64,000 bases of DNA from NCBI GenBank assembly GCA_021229015.1, contig CM037784.1:68107013-68171012 (forward strand), given 5' to 3'. The position numbers and the translations under genes were made by a program. Below, one piece after another: positions 48,954 through 59,489 of this stretch (within the stretch, counting starts at the first letter, position 1; every line of letters starts with the position of its first letter). The notes beneath the pieces were generated by a model. It worked only from the letters and a program-made list of their open reading frames with translations, had not been told where the DNA came from and did not search any database. This DNA is from Solen grandis. Lineage: Eukaryota > Mollusca > Bivalvia > Adapedonta > Solenidae.

Positions 48954-50360
48954 GATGATTGACTGGGGATGGTGGAGGAAGTGAAGGAAGGCGCAGTATT
49001 GGTATTAGGTTACACTAAGATAAAACAATCTCTAACAGGTTATGTAACAATGTGTATGCACTCTCAGTTCAATGTACGGAAACTTTTTCTTTTCAAGGGG
49101 GGAACAGCTGAGTTCAATTCTGTCAAAGGTCAGTGTTCAGTCAGAATTCGTTGTCAAAGATTAACAAGGTCGAAAGCAAGTACATACATACAAATCTCAA
49201 CGCCACCTTCGGCATGTTATTGTATGGAAACAGTATTCAGAAACCTGCAATCTGTAATTCAAATGCAAACCTTACGTTTTAGCGAGTCAGAGTCAACTAG
49301 ACTACGGCCATTATGGGCGTGTGATTTGGTAATGAACTTCCGCAGTTACCTGTTCATTCTCTGATTTTTTTTGCTATAGACTTATCAAAATGTGAAACAA
49401 ACATGTATTTCTCGAAAAGCACGCTATCTGTATTCGTACTTGGATGAGTAAGATATCAGTATATATGTCAATTTGAATAATTCATGATAAATAATAATAA
49501 AAATGTAACCGCACTGTGGTTTCCCAATGTGTGACCACGCAGAATCTATTTCCGGTATACATTCTTTGTTGACTAACAAAAATACTGCACACTTTATGCT
49601 ATAGGAATTGTTCAAGTTCATGAAAAAAAATAAATAAATAAACAAACAAAACAAAAATCGCCAAACCGCCCAAAATTCGGTATTGGACTCGAGATTATCC
49701 ATATACATGTACTCACATGGAGGGATAATCACCATGGTATACGCGACATTGTTCCAGAGTGATTTCCCTTAGAATTAAGATAATAAAATCATGAACATCA
49801 ACGGTGAAAAAAAGTAATCAAACTCCTGACTTTTTCTCACGATATTATTTTTAAAACGAGTACTGCATAAGTACATATATCATTATGAGCAATGGCTATC
49901 CATAATTTTCTGTTATCACAAATTAATTTGTTAATCAAATAGCAAGTACACATATCAAAATACTTTCCAAATAACCTTGTGGTTTGTCCATTTTGACGCT
50001 TATCAATTTGAGATCCAAATGATTACTTTTGTCTGTCTCAGAAATTCACCTTCCTGCAGTTTTCCTGTAAAATGAAAAATCCTGTCAATTTTCTATTCAC
50101 ATTCTCCTTTAAAATTTTCTTTCATGTCGGTAAAATCTATTTCTTATGTTTGACATATAAAATTTGGTAAAAATAAAATAATAAGATAGCATTTAATTTC
50201 ACTGATATAAAATTGCCACAACTATCCGGAAACTAGATCAAAAAACAGCATATTACAAACCCATATCCTCTCATGAATCCCATAGTTTTCTGTACACATA
50301 TTTCCTCCGTTTTCTGTTCATGTTTATCACCCCGTTTCCTTCATAAAGCAAATTGTACTT

Positions 50361-52218
50361 CAAATTTGTAAAATGATTTTTTTTACAAAGGTATACATGA
50401 CCCCACGACATAATGACAACGATAGAAGTGTATCTAATTTTTTTCAAACACGAACTATTTTCTTCCGTTCCCTTAAATTTCAATATTGTCGTTGAAATGT
50501 TCTGCTTGACAAATTGCAAAATCAGTTAAAGCGATCGATCTCTAAGATTGATTAATAATTTACGAGGCTTATATCGATTATATACACATACATATCATAC
50601 ACATACTGTATATGGTATTCGTAATTGGCGTTCGGTTTTGTCAAATAAGTAAAATGAGAGGCTCCTTGGTTAGTGCTTCAATGAGTCCATGCATTTCAAA
50701 GTATTATCTTACTTTTGAAGAATGGTTATTTGCGTAGATTTAAACGTCTAGCAATTATGGTTCCCTCGAGAACTTTATATAGCACATACATACCTGACGT
50801 TGTCCTCAAAGAATGTTTAAATTAAAAAAATACAACTACAAGTAAGGAGTTTTTGTCTACATTGTGAACCATTCTTAATTTATTCATTCCCTATACGAAG
50901 TCTGTTGTGACACAGTCGTGTGTTTTTCCGCTTTATCCATACCACTGAAGACGAATTGCAAGTGCACTAGTATTTCAAATTAAACTAGATTCACTATATT
51001 GTCGTATCAAAACAATACTTATATCATTTTAAACGCATATTTGTTGCGAAAATATTGATAAACAGTTTTCAACTGTAAATATATAACATGTCAAACATCA
51101 TCGATTTGATTGGTTGATTGGTAATTATGTACTTTACACTTCACTTAACCTTCAGCAGGAAACAGGATTGTATGGTGGTATGGCGGAAATACATAAGGGT
51201 AAGTACTTCATTAGGTTGATGAGAGTTTATCCATGTTTGTGTATTTCAAAAGTCCGATTAATTAAAACATTTAACATAGGTACATCTAAATACGCCCGAA
51301 TGAAAATTAATGATATTTCTCCATAACATATATATAATTGTGGATACATGTATAATAACTAGCCTTATAAATTATATTGTCATATCCATACTGTTATAAA
51401 TATGTAAGCAAATATAGGTATTAAATATACACAGAAAATATCCCGGAAAAGGAGATAAATATTACAAATATGAAATATTAGTCAGTTTTCATATATATAT
51501 ATATGAAAAGAGTGAAAGGAGGCAATATGGCTCCTTCATTTTGTTTTAAATTTTGAATTTATGGTACCTTGGTCAAAAGTTTATAGCACCGACGGAAATT
51601 TATTGCACCTGTAACGAAAATGTATGGCACCCAGATTGTAGGGCACCTGATCATATTTGGGTTGGCCCTAAAAAAGGGCCGTTTTGTTTGCCTGTTTTAG
51701 ACTTCGGTGACTTCGTTCTTATCGTGCTTGGTTTAGATGACATCGTTCTCATCGTCCTTGATTTCGATGACATCGTTCTCATCGTCCTTGATTTCGATGA
51801 CATGGTTTTTATATTGTTTTCGCCACATCTTCTAGTTTTTCGTGCATCATTCTGTTATATGTCTTGTTAAGAATGTATTTTTTTAATAATTTAATTCAGG
51901 TTCCTGATCAGAACAGCCCTGTGCTGGAAGTTGCAGGCAGTGTTTGTAGCTTCCCGGTTCAAATGACCTGCAACACTATGTGTTGAACTTTCTACTACAT
52001 TTATTATTTCAAATTGCTGAATTTTAAAGATTCTGTAAGAGAAGGGGATCTATTCAGGGTTAGCAACATGCAAAAACGTTTGATTCCATACTTTTATAAT
52101 CATTTTCCTCAGTCTAAATATATGGTTGAAAGCATTGACTTATCCTTAAAACTGAAATAATTCTGCCTTTTTAAACTGGCCATGTAAGTTAAGATTTCTT
52201 CTTTTGTTAATTTAAAAG
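50361..52218. other. Intergenic or intronic sequence with a 30-bp minisatellite
   Basis: No recognised gene. It contains a short AT run near 51,495 and the minisatellite listed separately at about 51,730-51,805. Confidence 0.5.
51729..51805 (+). repeat. 30-bp minisatellite, about 2.6 units
   Basis: GATGACATCGTTCTCATCGT plus CCTTGATTTC repeats with few changes. The 30-bp unit keeps frame and reads as a hydrophobic decapeptide repeat in a 105-codon plus-strand frame (51,553-51,870). Upstream, GGCACC-like motifs recur irregularly. I see no reason to call the frame a gene. Confidence 0.6.
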
Positions 52219-52625
52219 GGAAGCAAAGCAAGAATACAGCTGCATATATGCAAAAGGAGAATCAAGTGAAAGCATTGAAGGAACATATCAAAGGTCTTGG
52301 GACAAGTAAGACAGAACAATCAATTATCAGAATATCAAAAGCAGCTCCTGTAATTGATAAGATTGTGGAAAACATTGGTAAAGACATTAATGTGAGAACT
52401 GTAACAACAACACAGATACAGAGATCTCGAGAAGAGGATTTGCAATGTATCATAGATGCACTGAAAGACATAAAACCATTTGAAACCATAATTGGTCGAC
52501 AGTTAGCAGGTTATCCACATATCAAATCTAGCGTTTTTGAAGAATTGAATTCCACTAAAGATCTTTATGAAGAAAGGGCGATGGGTACTATTAACCACTT
52601 AAAAAGAGGGTTGCCTCATACCTGA
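52219..52625 (+). CDS. Unrecognised terminal exon, 135 codons
   Basis: The frame is open from an acceptor-like TTCTTCTTTTGTTAATTTAAAAG (AG at 52,217-52,218) through KGKQSKNTAAYMQKENQ and ends at TGA 52,623-52,625. Residue use is balanced and rich in Lys, Glu and Ile, unlike the random frames of the window. Secondary structure looks helical. Near the end it has DALKDIKPFETIIGRQLAGY followed by PHIKSSVF. The style recalls uncharacterised multi-copy invertebrate proteins often found among transposons, but I cannot name a family. The first ATG inside the exon is at 52,248. Confidence 0.5.
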
Positions 52626-53866
52626 TATTTATTATTTTTAGTCATCTTTTTATATTTGTAGCTTTTGTTTTTGTAATATTTTGCCTCTAGTTATACTAAA
52701 ACTGAGTACTTTAAATTAACCCTTTACTTCATATAACTCATCTTTACGCATAGGCAATCAGAGCAGACTAAGATCTGACAGCTTCTAATGGAGCTGTCTG
52801 ATCGAGTCTCCTCTGTTTGCTTATACAATATTGTAGCTTAGTTTCTACACAGTCATCTGTGGCAAAGAAAAACAAATCTCTTCATAAACTAATTAAAGGT
52901 AAGTCAGTTAATATCCATGAAGTCAGAAATTTGTACATGAATACGAGTATTCTTGAAATAAAAGGTCAATAAGTTGTTCAGCATTGAGGGATTTATTGAT
53001 AAATGTTCTATATTTTAAAATCATTTGCAGATGCTAAGCTCTATGAGCCAATATAAATTGTACTTAAAATAGAAAGTGTCTTCTGCTGAATGATAGAATA
53101 TAAACAAGTTGTCTTTGATTGCTTTGTAAAGAATGTGCATTTTAAAGACGTTTTATACAGCTATTGTCATATCCGTTCAGGTATTGACATTTTTTTATCC
53201 GGAGACCTATGATGTAAATGAACACAAACAAAATTTAATTTCAATATTTCATTTTCCTGTACACTCAAACAAGAAATTATTATTAAGTATATGTATAATA
53301 ATAAAAGTAAGATTTAAACTCATGTATTTTACACATGTAGATTTAGGATTAGATTGTCCATAAATGAACTTTGAGAGGTAACCGATGTACCTTTTATGTA
53401 CCTAGAAATAGGCCAATTTCAAGTATTTGCTAGACCAAGTTTTATCAAACAAGACTTTATGCAAAAAATCTGTTTCTACGAAATTTCCAAGCAAAACCAT
53501 ATCGGATTTTAAATTCAGAAAATATCTTTTGAACACTAACCTCCTTATCGTATTCTGGCAAAACTTGCCTTTTCCAGCAGCTATATCATAAACGTCTGTA
53601 CAATCGACATATTGTTATAACATTATTGCGACTGTACAGGGGTTTATTATGATGTCATATATCATAAAATTCATGTTTTAGTGGAAAAAGGCAAGTTTTG
53701 CCAAAATATTGATAAAAAGTGAACTTAATTGTTGATTGTATTCTCTAGAAAAGCAACATATTTATCTTTTGAAAATTTAACTATTGTATTTATTTGTACA
53801 TATTGTACCATATGTAATATTGCCTGAAGATATTATCTCGGAAGACAATGACAACGAAAAATACAC
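52626..53866. other. Non-coding sequence with a strong hairpin
   Basis: Contains the imperfect palindrome at 52,756-52,820 (listed separately) and otherwise no recognised feature. Confidence 0.5.
52756..52820. repeat. Imperfect palindrome, pre-miRNA-sized
   Basis: Arms GCAATCAGAGCAGACT... and ...AGTCTCCTCTGTTTGC pair over about 29 positions with roughly 25 pairs, around an 8-nt loop TCTAATGG. The inner stem AGATCTGACAGCT / AGCTGTCTGATC has one mismatch. This may be a foldback MITE or a hairpin RNA. I favour the repeat, because similar CAGACT/AGTCTG palindromes are, from memory, common in bivalve DNA. Confidence 0.5.
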
Positions 53867-53972
53867 GAGGAATCCTGATGTAGCAGTTGCTGTCAGTGCT
53901 AAATGGGGAATCTTTGGAAACAAGCCTTTCAGATCTCCGAGACTGTTGAATGCACCACGGAAATCAGTACCC
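53867..53972 (-). CDS. Isolated exon of a RecQ-family DNA helicase
   Basis: On the minus strand an acceptor TTTTCAG is followed by 106 bp encoding (W)GTDFRGAFNSLGDLKG and then LFPKIPHLALTATAT, ending near a GT (CCTC|GTGTAT). This combines the WGxDFR element after the DEAH box with motif III (ALTATAT) of RecQ 3'-5' DNA helicases. The leading G would complete the Trp codon of WG, which supports a phase-2 intron. The residues after TATAT (SGFL) do not fit the usual continuation, so the donor or exon may be degraded. No flanking helicase exons were found nearby, so this could be a gene fragment, an exon of a gene with long introns, or a transposon-carried copy. Confidence 0.65.
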
Positions 53973-55479
53973 CTGAAAAGTAGTGTCAAAAAAATTAAAA
54001 AATTCAGTCTCAACACCACTGCACTCTGTAACTTTTCTATCAAAAATTAGACAAAGCAGAAATAGCATGCAACTCTTAAATTATGAATGGAAAACGGCTT
54101 TGATTCAAAATGGAAGATTAAATTTAATTGGGCATCTGTTTTAATTTAGTTAAAGCCACTTCGTGAAAATATGTTAGAAAGAGATAAATAAAATATCTCT
54201 GTATAGACGATTCACATTTACGCTCGTATCAGAAAAATTATGCAAATAAAACCAGGTGTAATGATTTAAATTAACTACACAACAGTTATTGGAAACAACA
54301 AAATTATGTGAGTAAAGAAACGATCAGCCTGAAAGAACTTTACCTGAAATCATTCAGGTATTGAACTATTTACTACAAATTATTTTCACAGAAGACTTTT
54401 AATTAAGACTAGTTAAACTTGCTGTTTAACTTCAATATTGATTTCATAGTATGAGAAACACATTCTTGTAGCTTATGCCAATCTCTCTCAATAATTTCAG
54501 GGTTGGACCAGTACTTTGCAGCAAGGTTTGTGATTCTGGTTTCCACTTAGATTTGACCCAGCAATGTCGAGATCCATAGTCATTTGAGCAATCACCAGAA
54601 CAAAGCCAGCAAAGACTGAGACTTGCTAAGAATGAGCCTAGTTTTAAGTCTTCTCATTTTATCAAAGAGTGTTCAACATGAATAAGTCACAAGACATAAT
54701 TATGATCCATGCAAACTACACTGTGATGGAAATTTATTTTTCTGGAGACCTTATTTAACAAAACTATACAGAATCATTGGAGAAACTCTAAATATTAACT
54801 AAGTTCTGTCACCAACAATATCTAAATAGTTGATTATTTGACTTGTTTTAAATGAGTATTAAATAACGTGAAGCAGTATCAGAGGTACTGATTTCATTGC
54901 AGTGATATTTCTTTTTCTTTTCTTTTAATGATACCTGTGGCTTTCTTATTGTGAAAATTAGCGTAAAAAATGGGAAATTACACAATAATGGAAATGATTA
55001 ACAATAAAATCATATATTTCTAGGTGGTATATATCCAAGAAAGTTTCTAACGAACATTTAAATCATAAGGATAACGCAATTACAAATTGTTTCTGGATGC
55101 ATATAAACGATGTTAAATTCAGCATTTTTTATCCTTCATGAGTTTCACCTCCTCCTCCTCCCCCTCTTCTTCATCACCAGAACTGCAATATAATTTTGAA
55201 TAAACTACATGCCCTTCCAATTGAATGTTATACAATGTTTAATCTCATGGAGAGGCATTTTGACCTTGAACAAAGAGTACTGTCTTTACAGATGTCATAT
55301 CATTTTACGAGTAATTTGTCCCTCTCAACGTTACCCGACGTTGCCATAGTGACTGTTAAATTTGCATCAATGCAATCTGGTCTCGGATTAAGTTAAAAAT
55401 ATATCATTTTTTTTGGTTTTCGAACACCCTCGTACTTACATAGAATTAATAAAACATACCATTGAATGCATGTTTAATA

Positions 55480-55521
<42 letters not shown>

Positions 55522-55694
55522 TTTTAACGAATAAACCAATTATCGACAAAATAGTTTTTTTTGTTGTTGTTGTTGCATGGCTATTAAATATATTTTTACA
55601 ACGTAGAATTAGAGTAGAATTACTACATGCTAATTATTATAGTTCCACAAAAAGCAATAATCAAATACTGGTTTAATAAACACTTTCGCTGCCT
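53973..55694. other. Intergenic or intronic sequence; TA microsatellite at 55,482-55,519
   Basis: No firm gene. An acceptor-like TTTCAG at about 54,495-54,500 opens a 25-codon Cys-containing frame that meets TAG near 54,577, and then about 34 further open codons. This is noted as a weak possibility only. A (TA)19 run lies at 55,482-55,519 just before the L1-like insertion. Confidence 0.5.
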
Positions 55695-56583
55695 AAAACG
55701 AAATCGGGATTAGTAAGAGCAACAAAACTTTTTCTTAAAAGAAGTAATATTTCGCAAGAAAAACTTTCAATACAACAATATAAACCAATATTACCACCAT
55801 TAATGAAAGTAATTATTACATGCGCATCTGGTGCTAAAACAATATATAACAGTCTTAATATCAATTCGGATGTTCCAACAAGTCAAACAAAATGGGAAAA
55901 TGAATTAAAAATAAAGCTAAAAAAAAGTGATTGGGAAAATATCTATTTACATCCTTTTGTGAATGCGATTTCTTCAAACTTACAATGGTTTCAGTATAGG
56001 ATTAATCACAGAATCCTTGGAACAAACGACCTTCTTAACAAAATGAAAATATTAGATAGTAATAGATGTTCTTTTTGTAGAACTGATAAAGAAACTATTG
56101 TTCACCTACTATGGGAGTGTCACGTTAGCCAGAGTATTATAAAAAAGATCACAGTAAAACAAGTAAATCCAAAAATAGCAAAAATAGGGAAAGTAGATTT
56201 CTTATTTGGTGTATTAAACAATACATGTAGGGTGGAAAATCTTTTAATATTATTTACTAAAAAATTCTTATATCACAGTAGGGTTATAAAACTTAAACCA
56301 TCATATGATTTAGCTGTAGCTTATATTACACAACAATTCACAATATACGTCAACACACTAAAATTAGAGGATAGGAAACGCTTTGATTCCCAATGGAAAC
56401 AACTTCTTAGCAACACCTTAGGTAATGTTTAAATCTTAAACAGTTTTTTCAACACGGACATAATAAGGTACGGATGCTTTACTTTACTTATGTTGTATGG
56501 ACTTAAATAAGTATACCAATATAGATTTTTATTGCTTTATAATTCTATGTAGGAAAGGCAACTTTTTTTTTTTTTTTTTGTTT

Positions 56584-56615
<32 letters not shown>

Positions 56616-56828
56616 CGTCTTCTTCTTTATCTTATGTTTGTATTACTTCTATTATATAATTTAAACTACCACTTTGTTAATAATTGATTCAAAGTTAAAA
56701 AATAAATATTGCATTAGGTATGATGTAATTTACATGTATGTTTATATGAACATAGTTATATGCAGTTATATTGTACGGAGCAACGGGGATGGCCTCGACC
56801 CTTTTGCTTCTATGACGAGGAAAATAAA

Positions 56829-56871
<43 letters not shown>

Positions 56872-56880
56872 GAAATCGGG
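55695..56880 (+). mobile_element. 5'-truncated L1/Tx1-like non-LTR retrotransposon with target duplication
   Basis: AAAACGAAATCGGG at 55,695-55,708 is repeated after the 36-base poly(A) (56,835-56,870, then CGAAATCGGG at 56,871-56,880). The inserted body is therefore about 55,709-56,870. AATAAA at 56,823-56,828 sits directly before the tail. A long T-rich stretch lies at 56,563-56,615 in the 3' UTR. Only the C-terminal end of ORF2 was copied. Confidence 0.85.
55709..56432 (+). pseudogene. C-terminal end of an L1-like ORF2 protein (no RT or endonuclease)
   Basis: About 240 open codons (first ATG at 55,803) to TAA at 56,430. The order KTKSG..., WENELK, DWENIY, LQWFQYRINHRILGTNDLL and CSFCRTDKETIVHLLWEC is that of the region after the reverse transcriptase in L1/Tx1-type elements. 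The last block is the zinc-knuckle-like C-x2-C-x7-H-x4-C (zf-RVT). The frame is intact despite the truncation, so the insertion is probably young. It cannot act on its own. Confidence 0.85.
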
Positions 56881-59489
56881 GCGTTTATTAAAATGATGTG
56901 TTAAAACTCATTTATTCAGTTTATATTAGGCACGCCCGGTAATTCACTAGTGCTAAATCTGCAAACGAAAATACAACCTTTAAACAATATTTAAAAGCAA
57001 AAGCAAAACAAGCCGTTTCCTTTCTTTCGAACATGTCGAAAAAATAAACCTAAATCTCGAATCTGTCTGAGACAGCATATAACTGGATGGTTCCAGATGT
57101 TTTCGAAGGGCGGACATTTGCTACTGCTTGTTTAATTAGCGGAAAGGCACCAAACAAGCGAAAATGAAACTTATACGAGAAAACTGAAGTAATCAGCGAA
57201 CTGCAAATGATATTTCAATTTTGATGAAATCGACTGACTCTTATTCTTACATATAAACTTTTTAAGTCAGTATGTTGATAAACCCCACTTTTGTCGATTT
57301 TAGGGGTCGACGCCGCTTCCGCCCCCTCTAAATCCTCTCTTGATTTATGTTAGTTTTCTTCCTTTAAAATGTCGCATACGTTTTTAACCATTTGCAGACC
57401 AAGTTTGTGATAATTTCAGATTGTTTATTTTCTCATTACAATGATATGTTTTTCGCTGTCAAATATGTTTATGCTCGAAAGGTTATATCGACAATATTGG
57501 CATTCTAATTCAAAATCGTTGGCTTAACATTTAGCAACATAGCATGTTTAAACTAAAAAATGATTGAATGGCTACATTGGTTAAACCGCACATTAATTTT
57601 GTGAGCTTAATATCTTTAAAAAAACGTGTTTAAGCTTAAGAGACTTAATTGGCTATACAGACTTTTTGTAAACAGTCTGCATTGTGCTTATTTTACATCA
57701 CAGGGATAATCTTCATAGAACATAGCCTGTGGGATAAGTTATATAGTCTTTTGTAAGCTAAGTGACCGTTTCTTAAATTAACCGCTTTAAACTTAATAGG
57801 CCACATCAGCTTAAATTAAACCTTGTGTAAGCTAATATTTGGGTTTAAACGTTGAAGATTAAACATTTTTATCCAACACAGATACTGATTCTCAGACACT
57901 ACTTCGTAGCGTGCATTCATATTTCTAAGAACCGAATCACTTCAAAGAGATGCTACTACTAGTATATAAGCGTGCTCAAATCAATAATCGTTCTTTTTCC
58001 GATTTTTAGTCGAAGTTTAAACCTGGTAGGCATCATTTTATTTCATAATAATTCCTTACTTAGGTAAATAAATACAAATATAACCACTCCCATCCACCCA
58101 TTAAGTTTGCTTGTTCAGTGCTTTTGTTCTTGCTGTCTTTTATATATATTTGCAGAGCCGATTTAATCGAAATATATGTACCTATCCTCTCGTCATGGTT
58201 AGTCACGTGATACGGCGTTCACATTCTTGAAGTCACACAACATCCCAACAAATGGAATGAAAAAACAACAACAACAACAAACGTTGCTTTGATCCATCAG
58301 ACGGAAGCTAGATTTATGTCCCGTCATCAGGACAAACATTGCTTCAGGTACATTTTAGGGCAGTTCGAAGATGTAGATATGTAGATAGTGTTTGATGAAT
58401 ATGTAGATGTTGGCATATTCTATCATAACATTGTGGCCGTCGACGCCAACTAGCTTTTATATGCAATGACTTTAACATGATGTTAAGACCGTCTTCGGAT
58501 CATAATAAAGTATCTCTTACTTATACAATATAGAAAATCAGCCATTGACATTCTTTGTCGCCAAACTGCTATTCCGGCCATGTTATAATACATCGCATAT
58601 ATATGTTTCTTGTGAACTAAGTAGGCTATAGGGCCATGAGAAAGCCTTGTCGTCAAAGATTCGAACCCATAACCTTAGAATTTGTAGTGATGTACGATAT
58701 CATCGCACACACACACAAAAAAACTTTCCGCATTTTATCACTCGATAACGTCGTAATACATGTACCGCAGTGAGTATACCTGGATGTATTATTCAAATGT
58801 CAGCCGTGTTCATTACTTGTCATATTCAGGATAATCAATGAATGTTCTTTCATGCCATTATGTTTAATAACGTGTGTTTGCAGATCGATTTGTCGCTTTA
58901 GAAATACAAGTTTACCGAAGCATTATGCATGTTTTAGTGTTTATAATTTCTTTTTCCCAATTTCATATACAAATAGTAATCAATATTAAAACGAAATCTT
59001 CTACGTAGATATGAAAATATAGAGCATACACATCTGTCACATCGGTTATTCCCCAGATATGTTTCTTTTTAGATAGATGTGTTGATCGAGACTTTACTAA
59101 CTTACGGTGGACAAAGTACCCTCTCCCACTTATAAGCAAGAATAAAAACAAAAACAAAATAACCAACAACCATCCAGTATAGCGTATACCTTAAAATAAA
59201 CACGCAAAAACCAACATCCCCATGGCAGAGCGTATATTTGATAATAAACAATCTAACCCTTAAACCCCTACAATACAACGTATATTCAATCATAAACAAA
59301 CAAACCCCAACAACCCTAGAATATAATATATATTGAATGATAGACAAGAACAAATGATCGTGATAAGGCTTTCCGTTCATACAGAAAGATTATATGATGA
59401 CTAATGAAAGTTTTTAGCAGTTTAGACTTTTGGGAAATAAAACACAGAATTTAATACTTAGGGCTAAATAGAGATATTTTCATGAGAAA
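56881..59489. other. Intergenic sequence; a 48-bp minisatellite near its end
   Basis: No recognised gene on either strand. The minisatellite is listed separately. Confidence 0.5.
59160..59350. repeat. 48-bp minisatellite, about four diverged units
   Basis: A GCGTATA/ACGTATA landmark recurs at about 59,182, 59,230, 59,279 and 59,327, each followed by ATAAACAAAC-like and CCCCAACAACCC-like segments. Because 48 is a multiple of three, a 92-codon minus-strand frame (59,102-59,380) stays open and reads as four hydrophobic 16-residue repeats. I regard it as a by-product of the repeat. Confidence 0.65.

Larger units (their letters stand above)
44692..50360 (-). repeat. Segmental duplication B, copy 2 (inverted)
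   Basis: Reverse complement of 31,191-36,024. It carries a HINE-like element (47,099-47,818) and a SINE-tail patch (48,891-48,953) that copy 1 lacks. A plus-strand frame at 48,969-49,364 (131 codons) matches the 32,308-32,502 frame of copy 1 for about 40 residues and then shifts, so neither is convincing as a gene. Confidence 0.85.

Noticed and set aside
48969..49364. 131-codon ORF as a gene
   Set aside because: The sister copy in duplication B shares about 40 residues and then shifts frame; no family resemblance and no splice or promoter context.
29085..50360. LTR retrotransposon or retrovirus with inverted or direct long repeats
   Set aside because: No gag, pol or integrase, no TG..CA ends or primer site; the repeats are segmental duplications.
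51553..51870. 105-codon ORF with hydrophobic repeats as a membrane protein
   Set aside because: The repeats come from a 30-bp minisatellite that happens to keep frame.
53784..54050. Plus-strand 88-codon ORF
   Set aside because: It is the antisense of the RecQ helicase exon, whose motifs on the minus strand are far more specific.
59102..59380. 92-codon minus-strand ORF as a membrane protein
   Set aside because: It is created by a 48-bp minisatellite; there are no start context, homologue or exon signals.
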